NCBI GenBank assembly: GCA_001804415.1
Contig: MHGA01000027.1
Location: 62,535 to 95,015, forward strand
Direction of reading: 5' to 3'
Source: Candidatus Aquivivens invisus
Lineage (GTDB): Bacteria > Omnitrophota > Gorgyraeia > Aquiviventales > Aquiviventaceae
DNA: 32,481 nucleotides
The notes beneath the pieces are model-generated. The model did no database searches. It had not been told where the DNA came from and saw only the letters and a list, made by a program, of their open reading frames with translations. Made by a program: the position numbers and the translations under genes. Below are positions 1-10,100 of this stretch, one piece after another. Every line of letters begins with the position of its first letter. Within the stretch, counting starts at the first letter, position 1.

Positions 1-1441
1 GGTCCCAGGAAAAATCTTGCCGCATCCCGGTGCGCATCACCTGCGTCCACTGTGCGCGATTGGCAAACAACGCCACCGCCTCTTCGACCGCCTCCACGAG
101 GGCCTCCGCGGAATAGTCCTCAAAGATGAAGCCGGTTGCACGGCCCGCAGCCAGCGCCGACGGCGTGGCGTCCACGACGGTATCGGCCAACCCCCCCGTG
201 CGATGGACGATCGGCAGGGTCCCATAGCGCATGCTGTACATCTGGTTCAATCCGCACGGCTCAAAGCGCGAGGGCATCAAGAACGCATCCGCACCCGCTT
301 CGATCTGATAGGCCAGATCGCCAGCAAAGCGCAGCGTCACAGCCATCCGATCAGGGAATCGGCGCGCGAGGTCGGTGAGCTGTTGGTGATACGCCGGGTC
401 CCCCACTCCGAGGATCACCACCTGGATCGGCAGCGTCATGAGGCGCGGGGCGGCTTGGACGAACAGATCGAGGCCCTTCTGCTCCACCAAGCGTTGGATC
501 ATGCCGATCAGCAGCGCCGGCTGTTGTGGCCCGCCTGCCCGGGTCTCTGCGGGGCGGGCAGGGAGGCGCTGTTGACGCTGCAAGGCGCGCTTGCATGTCG
601 CCTTGCCCTCCAGCCGATCCACGGCGTAGCGCGCGGCAAGATGCGGATCGGTCTGCGGGTTCCACTCGTCCACGTCGATCCCATTCAGAATGCCCACGAG
701 GGCGCCTCGCCGCGTCACCAAGATCCCGTCCAGCCCGCACCCTCCCGCAGGGGTCTGAATCTCCTTCGCGTAGGTGGGGCTGACCGTTGAGAGACGATCC
801 GCGTGCACGAGCCCCCCTTTCAAGCAGTTGATCTGCCCGTAAAACTCCAACCCTTCCATACTGAACGCGGCGGAGGGCAGCCCGGTCAGCGGCCAGCCGG
901 CCTGCGGAAACACCCCCTGGTACGCGAGGTTGTGGACCGTCAAGACCGACGCGGCCGACTGCCAGAACGGGTCTGAGGCGCGCGCAAGCGCAAGATGCGC
1001 GATGATCAACGCGGTTTGCCAGTCGTGACAATGGACGACGTCAGGTGGCCATCCGAGCCGGGGCACGGCGTCGAGCACGGCTCGGCTGAAGAAGCTGAAC
1101 CGAGCCAGATTGTCGGGGAAGTCCCTCCCCTCGTACTGGTATAGCCCGTCGCGGTCAAACAGGTCCGGCTGATCCACGAAGTGCGCCGGAATCTTCGTCC
1201 CCGGCAAGACGCCCTCGAACACCGAGCCGTCCACGCGGGATGATCCCAGGGGAACCGTGAATCGCGGGAGGCGTGGCTTCAGCCGAAACCGTTTGGGGTC
1301 GACGGCGCGATAGCGCGGCATGATGAGGCGCACCTCATGCCCCAACCGCGCGAGGGCTCTGGGGAGCGACCCCGCCACATCCGCAAGCCCTCCGGTCTTG
1401 GCGAACGGAGAAACTTCAGATGCGACAAAGAGGATTTTCAT
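1..1441 (-). CDS. glgA: Glycogen/starch synthase, GT5 (3' end truncated by window edge)
   Basis: Open minus-strand frame from ATG at 1441 (MKILFVASEVSPFAKTGGLADVAGSLPRALARLGHEVRLIMPRY...) with ...MPSRFEPCGLNQMYSMRYGTLPIVHRTGGLADTV...; classic GlgA KTGGL and EPCGL motifs. Not in ORF track because it has no stop in the window. Confidence 0.95.
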   Translation of the reverse strand, partial: MKILFVASEVSPFAKTGGLADVAGSLPRALARLGHEVRLIMPRYRAVDPKRFRLKPRLPRFTVPLGSSRVDGSVFEGVLPGTKIPAHFVDQPDLFDRDGLYQYEGRDFPDNLARFSFFSRAVLDAVPRLGWPPDVVHCHDWQTALIIAHLALARASDPFWQSAASVLTVHNLAYQGVFPQAGWPLTGLPSAAFSMEGLEFYGQINCLKGGLVHADRLSTVSPTYAKEIQTPAGGCGLDGILVTRRGALVGILNGIDVDEWNPQTDPHLAARYAVDRLEGKATCKRALQRQQRLPARPAETRAGGPQQPALLIGMIQRLVEQKGLDLFVQAAPRLMTLPIQVVILGVGDPAYHQQLTDLARRFPDRMAVTLRFAGDLAYQIEAGADAFLMPSRFEPCGLNQMYSMRYGTLPIVHRTGGLADTVVDATPSALAAGRATGFIFEDYSAEALVEAVEEAVALFANRAQWTQVMRTGMRQDFSWD

Positions 1442-1465
1442 GGCAGGCAACCGCCGGCAATTTCA

Positions 1466-1491
1466 ATTGACGATTGTCGATAATCGTCAAT
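1466..1491. repeat. Heptamer-periodic perfect hairpin (ATTGACGATT-GTCGAT-AATCGTCAAT) in glgA/GH57 junction
   Basis: 10-bp perfect stem with 6-nt loop; also reads as aattgac/gattgtc/gataatc/gtcaatc. Confidence 0.7.
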
Positions 1492-1494
1492 CAC

Positions 1495-3099
1495 TCAGGC
1501 GCTGCTCGCGGTCGCATACACGCGGTAGTCGAGGAAGGGGAAAAGGTTGTCAGCCGCCTCAAGCTCAGCCAGCCACGGTTCATGGAGCTCGTGACGGGTG
1601 AGCTCGTCGTACAACCGGCTGAACCGGCCGAGGTGGTCGCGAAGCCTCCGGTAGGCGTAGGTGGTGTGGGTTTGCGTCTTCAGGATGAACGCCCAGTCTG
1701 AGGACTGCGCCAACAGGAGCTCCCGCGCCATCTGATTGAGCGCGCGACGCTGCACCCCGTCCGCCTGTGGATGCCGATTGGCCATCTCGACCATCCGGTC
1801 GACCATCTTGTGCAGGTGTCGATAGATCCAGTCGTTGGAGCCGTTCAGCCACACTTCGTTGTACCCCTGATAGCCCCAGCTCGACATCGTCGGCTGGATG
1901 ACCTGACGGCTGGGCTCCCGCGCCAGATACTCCGAGGGGGTGGTCAACCGGAAGACGTTCTGATCGTCGTGCACCTTCCGGATGAGCCGCTCCAGCCAGT
2001 CCGGCCCCTCGAACCACCAATGGCCGAACAGCTCGGCGTCGTATGGGCTGACCACGATCGGCCGCTGATTCATGAGCGAGGCGCAATGCTCGATCTGCCG
2101 TTCGCGGTTGAACAGAAAATTGCCGGCATGGATGGCGGTTTTCTCGAGGGCGCGCGCCGGATCATACGGGGCCTTGTCGTCCGTCGTCCCGGTGATGCGG
2201 TAGTACTTGAAGCCCGTCTGCAGGCGCGCGCCGTCCCCGTTGAGATAGGGCCGGATATAGTCGTACTCCAGATCAAAGCCGATGTCCCGGTAGAAGTCGC
2301 GATAGTCCCCATCGCCGGGGTACCCTTCCTTCGCGCTCCACACGCTCTTCGAGGACTCCAGGTCTCGCCCGAACGCGGCCACGCCATTAGGGCACGCCAC
2401 CGGCGCGGCCACCCCATGCGCAGGACGGGGCGAACCGAACAGCGCGCCGTGGGCATCGAGGAGGAAATACTGGATGCCTAATGCCTTCAAGAACGCTTCA
2501 TGCCCGGGATGATACCCGCATTCAGGCAGCCAGATCCCCGCGGGCCGTCGGCCAAACGCCTGCTCGAAGGCCTGGACACCGACCGCCAGTTGCGCGCGCA
2601 CGGCGGCAGGCTGGATGTCCATCAGCGGCAGATAGCCGTGGGTCGCCGCTGAGGTAATCAGCTCAAGGTAGCCCCGTTCCATGAGCTCGCGAAACGGCGC
2701 GATGAGATTGCCGTGGTAGCTTTCCGTGAACTGGCGTTGGGCCGTCGTGAAGCGCCGGTGATAGTACTGCGCCAGGGCGTGGAATTCGGACTGATCCTTG
2801 GTGCGCGCGAGCTCCTTGTCGGCCAGCTCGACCAGCCGCTCCAGATGCCGGAGGTAGCGCGCCTGGAGCAGCGGATCGGAGAGCATCGCCAGCAAGGTCG
2901 GGGTCAAGGACATGGTGATCCGAAAGGGGACCTGATCTTCGGCCAGCCGGTGGAAACGTTCAAGCAGCGGCAGGTACGTTTCGGTGATCGCCTCGAAGAG
3001 CCAGCGCTCCTCGAGGAACTCGTCACACTCAGGATGCCGCACGAACGGCAGATGGGTATGGAGGACAAGCGCGAGGTAGCCTTGCGGGTCGTGAGACAT
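1495..3099 (-). CDS. GH57 family 1,4-alpha-glucan branching enzyme (DUF1957-type)
   Basis: 534 aa; N-term GYLALVLHTHLPFVRHPE, WLPECGYHPG, PYDAELFGHWWFEGPDWLERL motifs typical of GH57; adjacent to glgA. Confidence 0.88.
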   Translation of the reverse strand: MSHDPQGYLALVLHTHLPFVRHPECDEFLEERWLFEAITETYLPLLERFHRLAEDQVPFRITMSLTPTLLAMLSDPLLQARYLRHLERLVELADKELARTKDQSEFHALAQYYHRRFTTAQRQFTESYHGNLIAPFRELMERGYLELITSAATHGYLPLMDIQPAAVRAQLAVGVQAFEQAFGRRPAGIWLPECGYHPGHEAFLKALGIQYFLLDAHGALFGSPRPAHGVAAPVACPNGVAAFGRDLESSKSVWSAKEGYPGDGDYRDFYRDIGFDLEYDYIRPYLNGDGARLQTGFKYYRITGTTDDKAPYDPARALEKTAIHAGNFLFNRERQIEHCASLMNQRPIVVSPYDAELFGHWWFEGPDWLERLIRKVHDDQNVFRLTTPSEYLAREPSRQVIQPTMSSWGYQGYNEVWLNGSNDWIYRHLHKMVDRMVEMANRHPQADGVQRRALNQMARELLLAQSSDWAFILKTQTHTTYAYRRLRDHLGRFSRLYDELTRHELHEPWLAELEAADNLFPFLDYRVYATASSA

Positions 3100-3109
3100 C
3101 AGTGTGCGC

Positions 3110-3871
3110 TCACCGGCGCGGGCCGGTCGAGACCAGGCCGGCAGAGGACAACGACCCCGCGAGATGGGCTTTCAGCGTCTCATCGATCAGCTCGGAGGGG
3201 CCGATGCGAGGGGTCGTCACCCGATTGGAGCGCGCCAGCAGGAGAAATCGCCCCCGCGTCGTCAGCAGTCCGATCTCAACGACGAAGTCATGGCCGGGCG
3301 CATCCACTTGGATGTACCAGTTGTTGGCCAAGCCGGACAGGGCGATATCGAACGACGCGTTGGCCGATTCCTCGGGGAATCGGCGACCCGTCACATGGTA
3401 GACCCGTAGGATCGACTGCATCCCGCCGATCTCATCCGGCACCACGCGGCTCCGGACCTGCCGCTCTTGTGACGGGTCGAGTTCCCAATAGGCGTACAGC
3501 CACCAGGGATCCTTGACCATCAACACAATGCGATGATCGCCGTAGCCGGTGGGGATCACGAACGGCTCGCGCTGGGCGGGACGTTGCGGTGCCGGGCGAA
3601 GTCCTGAGGCCACACGCGCAGGTGAAGGCGGTACCGCGAATGGTTCGCGCAGCGTCTCAGCCGGCCGGGGAAGCGGGATGGAGGGGCGGGAAGGCTTCGC
3701 CGCGCGACGCGTCGTTGGAGCGTGCAGCGCGGACAAGGGGTTGCTGGCAACGGCCTTGACCCGTCGCCGACGAGCCACGAGTCGAGGGCGGCTGGGGAGT
3801 GGCTTGGCGAGGCGCCTGACGAGACTCTTTTTCGATTTGGAACGCCCGCGCGGTTTCGGCCCCATGCTCAA
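3110..3871 (-). CDS. DUF4912 domain protein with basic N-terminus
   Basis: 253 aa; IVLMVKDPWWLYAYWEL...LRVYHVTG...YIQVDAPGHDFVVEIGLLTTRGRFLLLARSNRVTTPR resembles DUF4912; adjacent to glycogen genes. Confidence 0.7.
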   Translation of the reverse strand: MSMGPKPRGRSKSKKSLVRRLAKPLPSRPRLVARRRRVKAVASNPLSALHAPTTRRAAKPSRPSIPLPRPAETLREPFAVPPSPARVASGLRPAPQRPAQREPFVIPTGYGDHRIVLMVKDPWWLYAYWELDPSQERQVRSRVVPDEIGGMQSILRVYHVTGRRFPEESANASFDIALSGLANNWYIQVDAPGHDFVVEIGLLTTRGRFLLLARSNRVTTPRIGPSELIDETLKAHLAGSLSSAGLVSTGPRR

Positions 3872-3890
3872 GCCCCCAACACATGTTCTA

Positions 3891-5087
3891 TTATAGCGCA
3901 GAAGTCCAGAAACCTTTCAACAATTCGCGCATGGAGCGGCGGTAGGCCTTGTTCCCAAGGTAGGCCGCCGCCAGCACGACATACAGGATCGAAAACCCGA
4001 TCCGAACCCGCGGGTCAGGAATCAGCAGCTGCATCGAAAACAAGCTCGCCAGCAACAGGCCTTCCCAGATCCCAAACCCGAGATTGGCCAGGATCACCAC
4101 GGCGAGCAGCGATTGGGCGGCGGTCAACAAAATTTCTTCCGCCTGCCGGCCGTCGAGAGGCATCGGCACGACGTGCCCGCCTGAGATCGCATAGGCCAGC
4201 GGTAACATCCCGATCAACAGCGTCCATTGATTCACCTTGGAGGAGATCAGCGTCCCCAACCCGGCCCTGGCATTGCCTCGCAAGGCGAAGAGTGCCGCCA
4301 CAACGAATTCCGGCGATTCCGACGCCAGCGGAGCCAGCCACTGGATGAGGAGGAACTCCTCAATGCCGAGGCCTCTCGCGCTGTCCAGCAAGCCTTCAGC
4401 GAAGGGCTCCGCCGCCAGAAAGATGGTCAGCCCGGGGATGAGAAACAACGCCACCGTCACCAGACGTCTCCACGCGCGCGGCAAGCGGGCCAGGTGCCTC
4501 GGAGGACCTTCAAGCTCCGGCTCGACATGGTGGGCCTGACTGGATCGGATGAGGTAGATGGCGAAGAGTCCGACGAGCAACACCGTATCGATCAGCGACA
4601 GGGTGCGCTTCAAAGGAATGAAGAAGGCGTACGCAGTCGCCACGACCAGGGTGGCCAGCTCAATCCGCTGCCCTTTGTCGAGGGTGATCTCTTTGCGGCG
4701 GGTCTTCAGCCAATAGCACAGCAACACCACCGGCCAGCCCAGCCCAATGAGGAGGCGGTTGCCCCCCGTCATATTCGCTGCGGCAAAGGCGGTATAGCTG
4801 GGATCGTGCGCCGCGGTCCACGCCAGGTAGATGTCCACCGCATACTCCGGCAGCACGGCCATCAGCGCGAGAAACGCCAGCGCCAACGACTCTGGGATTT
4901 CCAACTGCGCCAGCTCAGCGCCCCACGACAGGAGAAACGCGGCGCCGAAGATACCCAGTCCAGGCAGCAAGGTTTCCCATGGCTGCGCGAGAGGAACGTG
5001 GCAGATCCGAAGACACAGCCACTGCATCACGCACAGGATGGCAGCGCTCACCCACAGGCGATCGCGCAGAGGCACCGTGGTGCTCAT
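3891..5087 (-). CDS. Sodium/calcium exchanger (CaCA family) membrane protein
   Basis: Multi-TM ORF (ORF track 3891..5195; likely start MSTTVPLRDRL at 5087) with two alpha-repeat-like segments (ALAFLALMAVLPEYAVDIYLAW, IQWLAPLASESPEFVVAALFALRGNARAGLGTLISSKVNQWTLLIG). Confidence 0.75.
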   Translation of the reverse strand: MSTTVPLRDRLWVSAAILCVMQWLCLRICHVPLAQPWETLLPGLGIFGAAFLLSWGAELAQLEIPESLALAFLALMAVLPEYAVDIYLAWTAAHDPSYTAFAAANMTGGNRLLIGLGWPVVLLCYWLKTRRKEITLDKGQRIELATLVVATAYAFFIPLKRTLSLIDTVLLVGLFAIYLIRSSQAHHVEPELEGPPRHLARLPRAWRRLVTVALFLIPGLTIFLAAEPFAEGLLDSARGLGIEEFLLIQWLAPLASESPEFVVAALFALRGNARAGLGTLISSKVNQWTLLIGMLPLAYAISGGHVVPMPLDGRQAEEILLTAAQSLLAVVILANLGFGIWEGLLLASLFSMQLLIPDPRVRIGFSILYVVLAAAYLGNKAYRRSMRELLKGFWTSAL

Positions 5088-5106
5088 TGACAAGCGTTGT
5101 CCTTTA

Positions 5107-5541
5107 TCATCGAATCGCTCCGAATGTTCCGCCGACCCCCAACTCATACACCAGCCGACCGCCGAGGTATGCGCCCCAGGACAGCGTACCAACAAGCGCC
5201 GTTTCCAGCAACATCGTGACGAGGCGCGCCCGCGGCGTCAACCGATCCTGCTTCGCGATTCGCCAGCTCACCGAGATCGCGCCTAAGGCGAGCGTGCTGA
5301 ACCCCAGACGCTGATGCAACTCCATCACCTGCCAGATCTCGAAGGAATGTTTGGCGACGTCCTCAGCCTGCAACCCGCTGAGCACTGCCGCCCCGGCCCC
5401 AACCGTTCCCAGCGCGAGATTCCAGAGTGCGAGGCAATGCAGCGAGGGGCGCTTCAGGAGCAGCGCCAGCAGATCCAGGCCGGCCGCGGTCAGCAACAAC
5501 GCGATCGGAAAATGGACAAGGAGCGGATGGAGACTTTCCAT
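5107..5541 (-). CDS. DUF2231-like small membrane protein
   Basis: 144 aa, MESLHPLLVHFPIALLLTAAGLDLLALL is the characteristic N-terminal segment. Confidence 0.75.
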   Translation of the reverse strand: MESLHPLLVHFPIALLLTAAGLDLLALLLKRPSLHCLALWNLALGTVGAGAAVLSGLQAEDVAKHSFEIWQVMELHQRLGFSTLALGAISVSWRIAKQDRLTPRARLVTMLLETALVGTLSWGAYLGGRLVYELGVGGTFGAIR

Positions 5542-5551
5542 CTTCAGATGT

Positions 5552-5625
5552 GAGACACGAGACCAGAGACATGAGACTGTAAAGATTTTTAGTCTCTTGT
5601 CTCAGGTCTCCGGTCTCTGGTCTAG
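5552..5625. repeat. Heptamer-periodic inverted repeat element
   Basis: Left arm gagacac gagacca gagacat gagactg (5552-5579); right arm agtctct tgtctca ggtctcc ggtctct ggtctag (5591-5625). Right arm supplies the TAG stop of the next CDS. Confidence 0.9.
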
Positions 5626-6053
5626 TTTGCTGACTCAATCTTCGAGATGGCGATGAGGTGCTGGCCGTCCAGCTCCATCACCGTGCCGGTCACCGTGACC
5701 TGCTGCGCAGCTAACTCGGCGAGCTTCTCGTTCGCCGCGATGTGGTCGGCCATCGTCGCAAGATACAGCTGATCGCCCACTTTGATGGCGACCGGTAATC
5801 CGCCTTTGATGCATTTCTTGGCGCAGCCAGCGTGGTCCTTGCCCAAGCCCTGCGCAGGATGGCTCAGGTAGCAGAACACGTCCACCACCTCGCCGGTCAA
5901 CGTCTGCTCAGCGGAGGCCGCGGCCTCGTGCGCGGCAACCGCCCCGTGGTCATGGGCGTGCTCGTGCGCAGGCTCATGCCCCTCCTCTGCCCGTACCACT
6001 CCCATCCCTCCAACCACCAGCGCCGTGACGACAACCACCTGAACGCAACGCAT
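5622..6053 (-). CDS. Exported His/Cys-rich protein of metal-efflux locus
   Basis: Signal-peptide-like N-term (MRCVQVVVVTALVVGGMGVVRA), EEGHEPAHEHAHDHG His-rich tract, VDVFCYLSHP...GCAKKCIKGG Cys motif. ORF track start 6080; 6053 preferred. Confidence 0.6.
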   Translation of the reverse strand: MRCVQVVVVTALVVGGMGVVRAEEGHEPAHEHAHDHGAVAAHEAAASAEQTLTGEVVDVFCYLSHPAQGLGKDHAGCAKKCIKGGLPVAIKVGDQLYLATMADHIAANEKLAELAAQQVTVTGTVMELDGQHLIAISKIESAN

Positions 6054-6082
6054 GGTTCCCCTCCTTTTTTCCCTTCCCACTT

Positions 6083-6117
6083 CGAACTTTGAACTTCAAA
6101 CTTCGACCTTCTCCCTT
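6083..6117. repeat. Heptamer-periodic element in intra-operon gap
   Basis: cgaactt tgaactt caaactt cgacctt ctccctt, exact 7-bp phase, overlapping the stop of the upstream permease gene. Confidence 0.8.
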
Positions 6118-7174
6118 AGAACACGGCGTTTAACACCCACCCCAACCCCGCCACCAACGGCAACGTCACCACGACAAGCCACACGGTCGTCCGCCGGCCG
6201 ACATTCGTCCAGATCGCCCCAAGCTCCGTCACATCCGTCACCACCCCGCCCATGAGAAACGCAAACGCGTTGCCCAACGCCCCGGTGTGGCGATACAACT
6301 CGAACGCCAGCGGCGCGGTGCCCTCCGAGCACACCTCGATGACCGCCGCCGCCAGCAGGGTGGCCAGCAATCCCCCAACCGTCGGCCCCAGAAACCTCAT
6401 GAAGAACTCGTGAGGCACGAGCGTCCCGAGGACGGCGCTGAACATCAGCCCCAGTTGCACCCATCCGAGCACCATGCGGCCGAGAGGAATCATCCCACGC
6501 CAGACGCCTCGCGCGTCTTCGACAAGCTGCCGACGAGTCCAGGGATAGGCGCGCACTCGGGCTGCCAGATCGCTCCAGACGGCGACCTCCGTGGAGACGC
6601 CCGTCGCGTTCGGATTCGCTTCGATCAACCGGCGCCGGTCAAGCTGCTGGAAGACGAGACCGGCCAGCCAGGCAATTCCCAGCGCCCCACCGATGATGAC
6701 CAGCGCGCGAGGGCCAAACAGGCCGATCAACAGCAGCGTGAGCGACATGCTGGCCCACGGACTGGCCAGCAAGAAACTGACGACTGCCGGAATCGACGCC
6801 CCTTTGCGATACAGCTCCAGAGAAATCGCCAGACACCCGTGGCTGCAGCTGGAGGCGAGAAACCCCAGGATCGTGGAGCGGAGGATCACGCGCTTGCGGG
6901 GCCCCGAGAGGAGCGTGACGACGTAGGCCTTTGGAACGAAATGGTCGATGATCCCTCCGATCACCAACCCCAGCAAGAACGGGACCGCAACCTTCTTCAG
7001 GTAGCCCGTGTAGCTGGCGCTCACCGCGGAAGCGTTCGGCCACGCCAGGCCAAGCAACTCCAACAGGACGCCGCTGACCGGCACCCACACCCACGGATCA
7101 CGCCACCAGCGTCGCGGTTCGCGGTGGCAGGTGTCCGCGTGATGACAGGAACTTAGACCGACTTGGTGATCCAT
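6116..7174 (-). CDS. Permease of the SO_0444/DUF318 type (putative metal/metalloid efflux)
   Basis: 352 aa multi-TM; FLASSCSHGCLAISLELYRKGASIPAVVSFLLASPWASMSLTLLLIGLFG; Cys/His-rich N-term (SSCHHADTCHRE); overlaps end of cusA. Confidence 0.75.
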   Translation of the reverse strand: MDHQVGLSSCHHADTCHREPRRWWRDPWVWVPVSGVLLELLGLAWPNASAVSASYTGYLKKVAVPFLLGLVIGGIIDHFVPKAYVVTLLSGPRKRVILRSTILGFLASSCSHGCLAISLELYRKGASIPAVVSFLLASPWASMSLTLLLIGLFGPRALVIIGGALGIAWLAGLVFQQLDRRRLIEANPNATGVSTEVAVWSDLAARVRAYPWTRRQLVEDARGVWRGMIPLGRMVLGWVQLGLMFSAVLGTLVPHEFFMRFLGPTVGGLLATLLAAAVIEVCSEGTAPLAFELYRHTGALGNAFAFLMGGVVTDVTELGAIWTNVGRRTTVWLVVVTLPLVAGLGWVLNAVF

Positions 7175-10100
7175 CCTGCGCGGCCTTCCTTCATCTCAAA
7201 CTTCCACTTCCAAAGGTAATACACGGCCGGATATACCAACAGTTCGAGGAGGAACGACGTCGCCAGGCCGCCGACCATCGGGGCTGCCACGCGTTTCATC
7301 ATGTCCGCGCCCCGCCCGATCGACCACATGATCGGCAACAACCCGATGAACGTCGTCATCACGGTCATCATCTTAGGCCGGATCCGCTTGACCGCGCCGT
7401 GGATGATCGCTTCCTCCAAATCATGTGCGTTGCGCATCTTGCCCTTCTGGACCGACTCGTTGTACGCCAGGTCGAGGAACAGCAGCATAAACACGCCGGT
7501 CTCGGCGTCGAGCCCCATCAGGGCGAGGACGCCCACGGTCACCGCGGTTGAGACGTTGTAGTTCAACACCCACAACAGCAGCACCGCCCCCACGATGGAG
7601 AAGGGCACGGCGAGCAGCACGATCCCGGTCCTGGCCCACGAGTGGGTATTCATGTACAACAGGACGATGATCAAGAACAAGGTGACGGGCAGGACGACCT
7701 TCATCCGTTCCCGGACCCGGATCATGTTCTCGTACTGGCCGCTCCAGATGAGCCCGTAGCCGGAGGGCAGCTTCAACACCTTCGCCACCTTTTGCTTCGC
7801 CTCAGTGACGTAGCCGCCGATGTCCCGGCCGGCCACGTCCACGTAGACGTAGCCGGAGAGGAGGCCGTTTTCATTGCGCAGCATGGATGGCCCGGTGACG
7901 AGCTTGATGTCGGCCAGCTGTACCAACGGAATGTGTTGGCCCGCCGGGGTCGGCACCAGGACTCGCTTCAATTTCTCGATGTCATCCCGAAACTCTCGGG
8001 AGTAGCGTACATTGACCGGATAGCGCTCGCGGCCCTCAATGGTCGTGGTAATGTTCTCGCCCCCGATGGCCGACATGATCACCATCTGCACTTCGGCGAC
8101 GGAAAGGCCGTAGCGGGCCAGCTCATCCCGGTTGAGCTCGAAGTCCACGAAGTAGCCACCCGCCACCCGTTCCGCAAAGACGCTCCTGGTCCCGGGGATT
8201 TCCCGCAGGATCGCTTCAAGGTGTGTGCCGGTTTCCTCGATCGTTTTTACGTCCGAGCCGAGGATCTTGATCCCGATCGGCGTCCGCACCCCGGTCGAAA
8301 GCATGTCGATCCGAGCCTTGATCGGCATGGTCCAGGCGTTCGTCACGCCCGTAATCCGCAGGGCTTGGTCCATCTCTTCGATGAGCTGCTCATCGGAGAT
8401 GTGCTCCGGCCAAAAACTCTGGAACGGCCATTTCAAGAACCCTGGCAACCACGAATACCAGCGGCGGACCTTGCGCCACTCGTGTTCCGGCTTGAGCACA
8501 ATGGTGGTCTCCATCATCGAAAATGGCGCTGGGTCGGTGGAGCTTTCCATTCGGCCGGCCTTGCCGAAGACGCGCTCGACCTCCGGGAAGCTCTTGATGA
8601 CCTGATCCTGCTTCTGCAGCAGCGTCTGGGCTTCGGTCACTGAGATGCCGGGCAGCGTCGTGGGCATGTAGAGGAGTGTGCCCTCATAGAGTGGCGGCAT
8701 GAACTCAAAACCTCGGATCAAGGCGCCGGGCAGCCGCATGCTGAACATCATCGAGCCCAGGTTGATGACGGCCCACACGGAGAGCACCGCCGCAAAGATG
8801 ACGGCTGGCTTGCGGTGCTTAAGCATCCAGCGGCAGGCCGGCTCGTAGAGGCGGAAGAGGACCTTGCTGACCGGGTGTTTCTCTTCTTCATAATACGTCC
8901 CCACCAACAGGCCGGTGGCGACGTTGGAAGCGATCGCCTCGCTCCGGCTCGGCGTGGGTTGTCGCCGGCGCCACGGCCACCGGATCCGGATGGGCTCCAT
9001 CCGGGCAAACAGCATCCGCACCGCCGGATCCAGCGTGATCGCCAGGAAGGCGGCCATGATCATCGTGAAGGTCTTGGCCCACGCCAGCGGCTTGAAGAGC
9101 CGGCCTTCCTGGTCCACCAGGGTGAAGATCGGCAGGAACGCCACCGCGATGACCAGCACCGAGAAGAAGACGGAGGAGCCGACTTCTTTGAGCGCTTGCA
9201 GGCGGACGGCATGGAAGTCGCCTTTGCGGCCGCCGACGACCCACTGTTCCAGGCGTTTGTACGCGTTCTCGACTTCAACGATCGCGCCATCGACCAATAC
9301 CCCGATGGAGATGGCGATCCCTGACAGCGACATAATGTTCGAGCTCAGCCGCATGCCGTAGAGCGGGATAAACGACAGCAGCACCGCGATCGGAATCGAG
9401 ACGATCGGCACAACCGCCGAGGGAAAGTGCCAGAGAAAGAGCAGAATGACGAGGCTGACCACGATCATCTCTTCGATGAGCTGTTCTTTCAGCGTCGCCA
9501 TCGACTCTTTGATCAGCTCGGAGCGGTCGTAGGTGACCACGAGCTCCACCCCAGGCGGGAACGACGGCTTCACCTCGTCGATCTTCGTCTTGACCCGGTT
9601 GATCACGTTCAGCGCATTTTCGCCGTAGCGCATCACCACGGTGCCGCCGACCGTGTCGCCTTCCCCATCTAGATCAGCTAGCCCCCGACGGATCTCAGGC
9701 CCCAGGGTGACGGTGCCGAGGTGCCGCACCAGAATCGGCGTACCTTTCTGATCCGTGCTGACGACAATCTTCTCCAGGTCCTGCACCGACTTCGCATAGC
9801 CCCGGCCCCGGACCATGTACTCGGCCCCGGAGAACTCCAACAACCGACCACCGACTTCCTGGTTGCCGGAACGGATCGCCTCGACGACGGTGGCCAGCGG
9901 CATGTTGTAGGCGAGGAGCCGGTTGGGGTCGATCGTGATCTGGTACTGCTTCACGAAGCCGCCGATAGACGCGACTTCTGCTACGCCGGGAACGCTCTGG
10001 AGGTGATACCGGAGATACCAATCCTGGAATGTCCGCAGCTCCTGGAGGTTATGCTGCCCGGTCTTATCCACGAGCGCGTATTGGAAGACCCAGCCCACGC

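Noticed and set aside
351-1031. 226-aa minus-strand ORF
   Set aside because: Alternate frame within glgA, whose true frame runs off the window edge and so is missing from the track.
5552-5625. Simple rho-independent terminator
   Set aside because: Periodic arms extend far beyond a terminator stem, there is no proper U-tract after the stem, and similar periodic structures occur inside coding sequences.
7642-8643. 333-aa plus-strand ORF (and 9721..10527)
   Set aside because: Antisense shadows of cusA.
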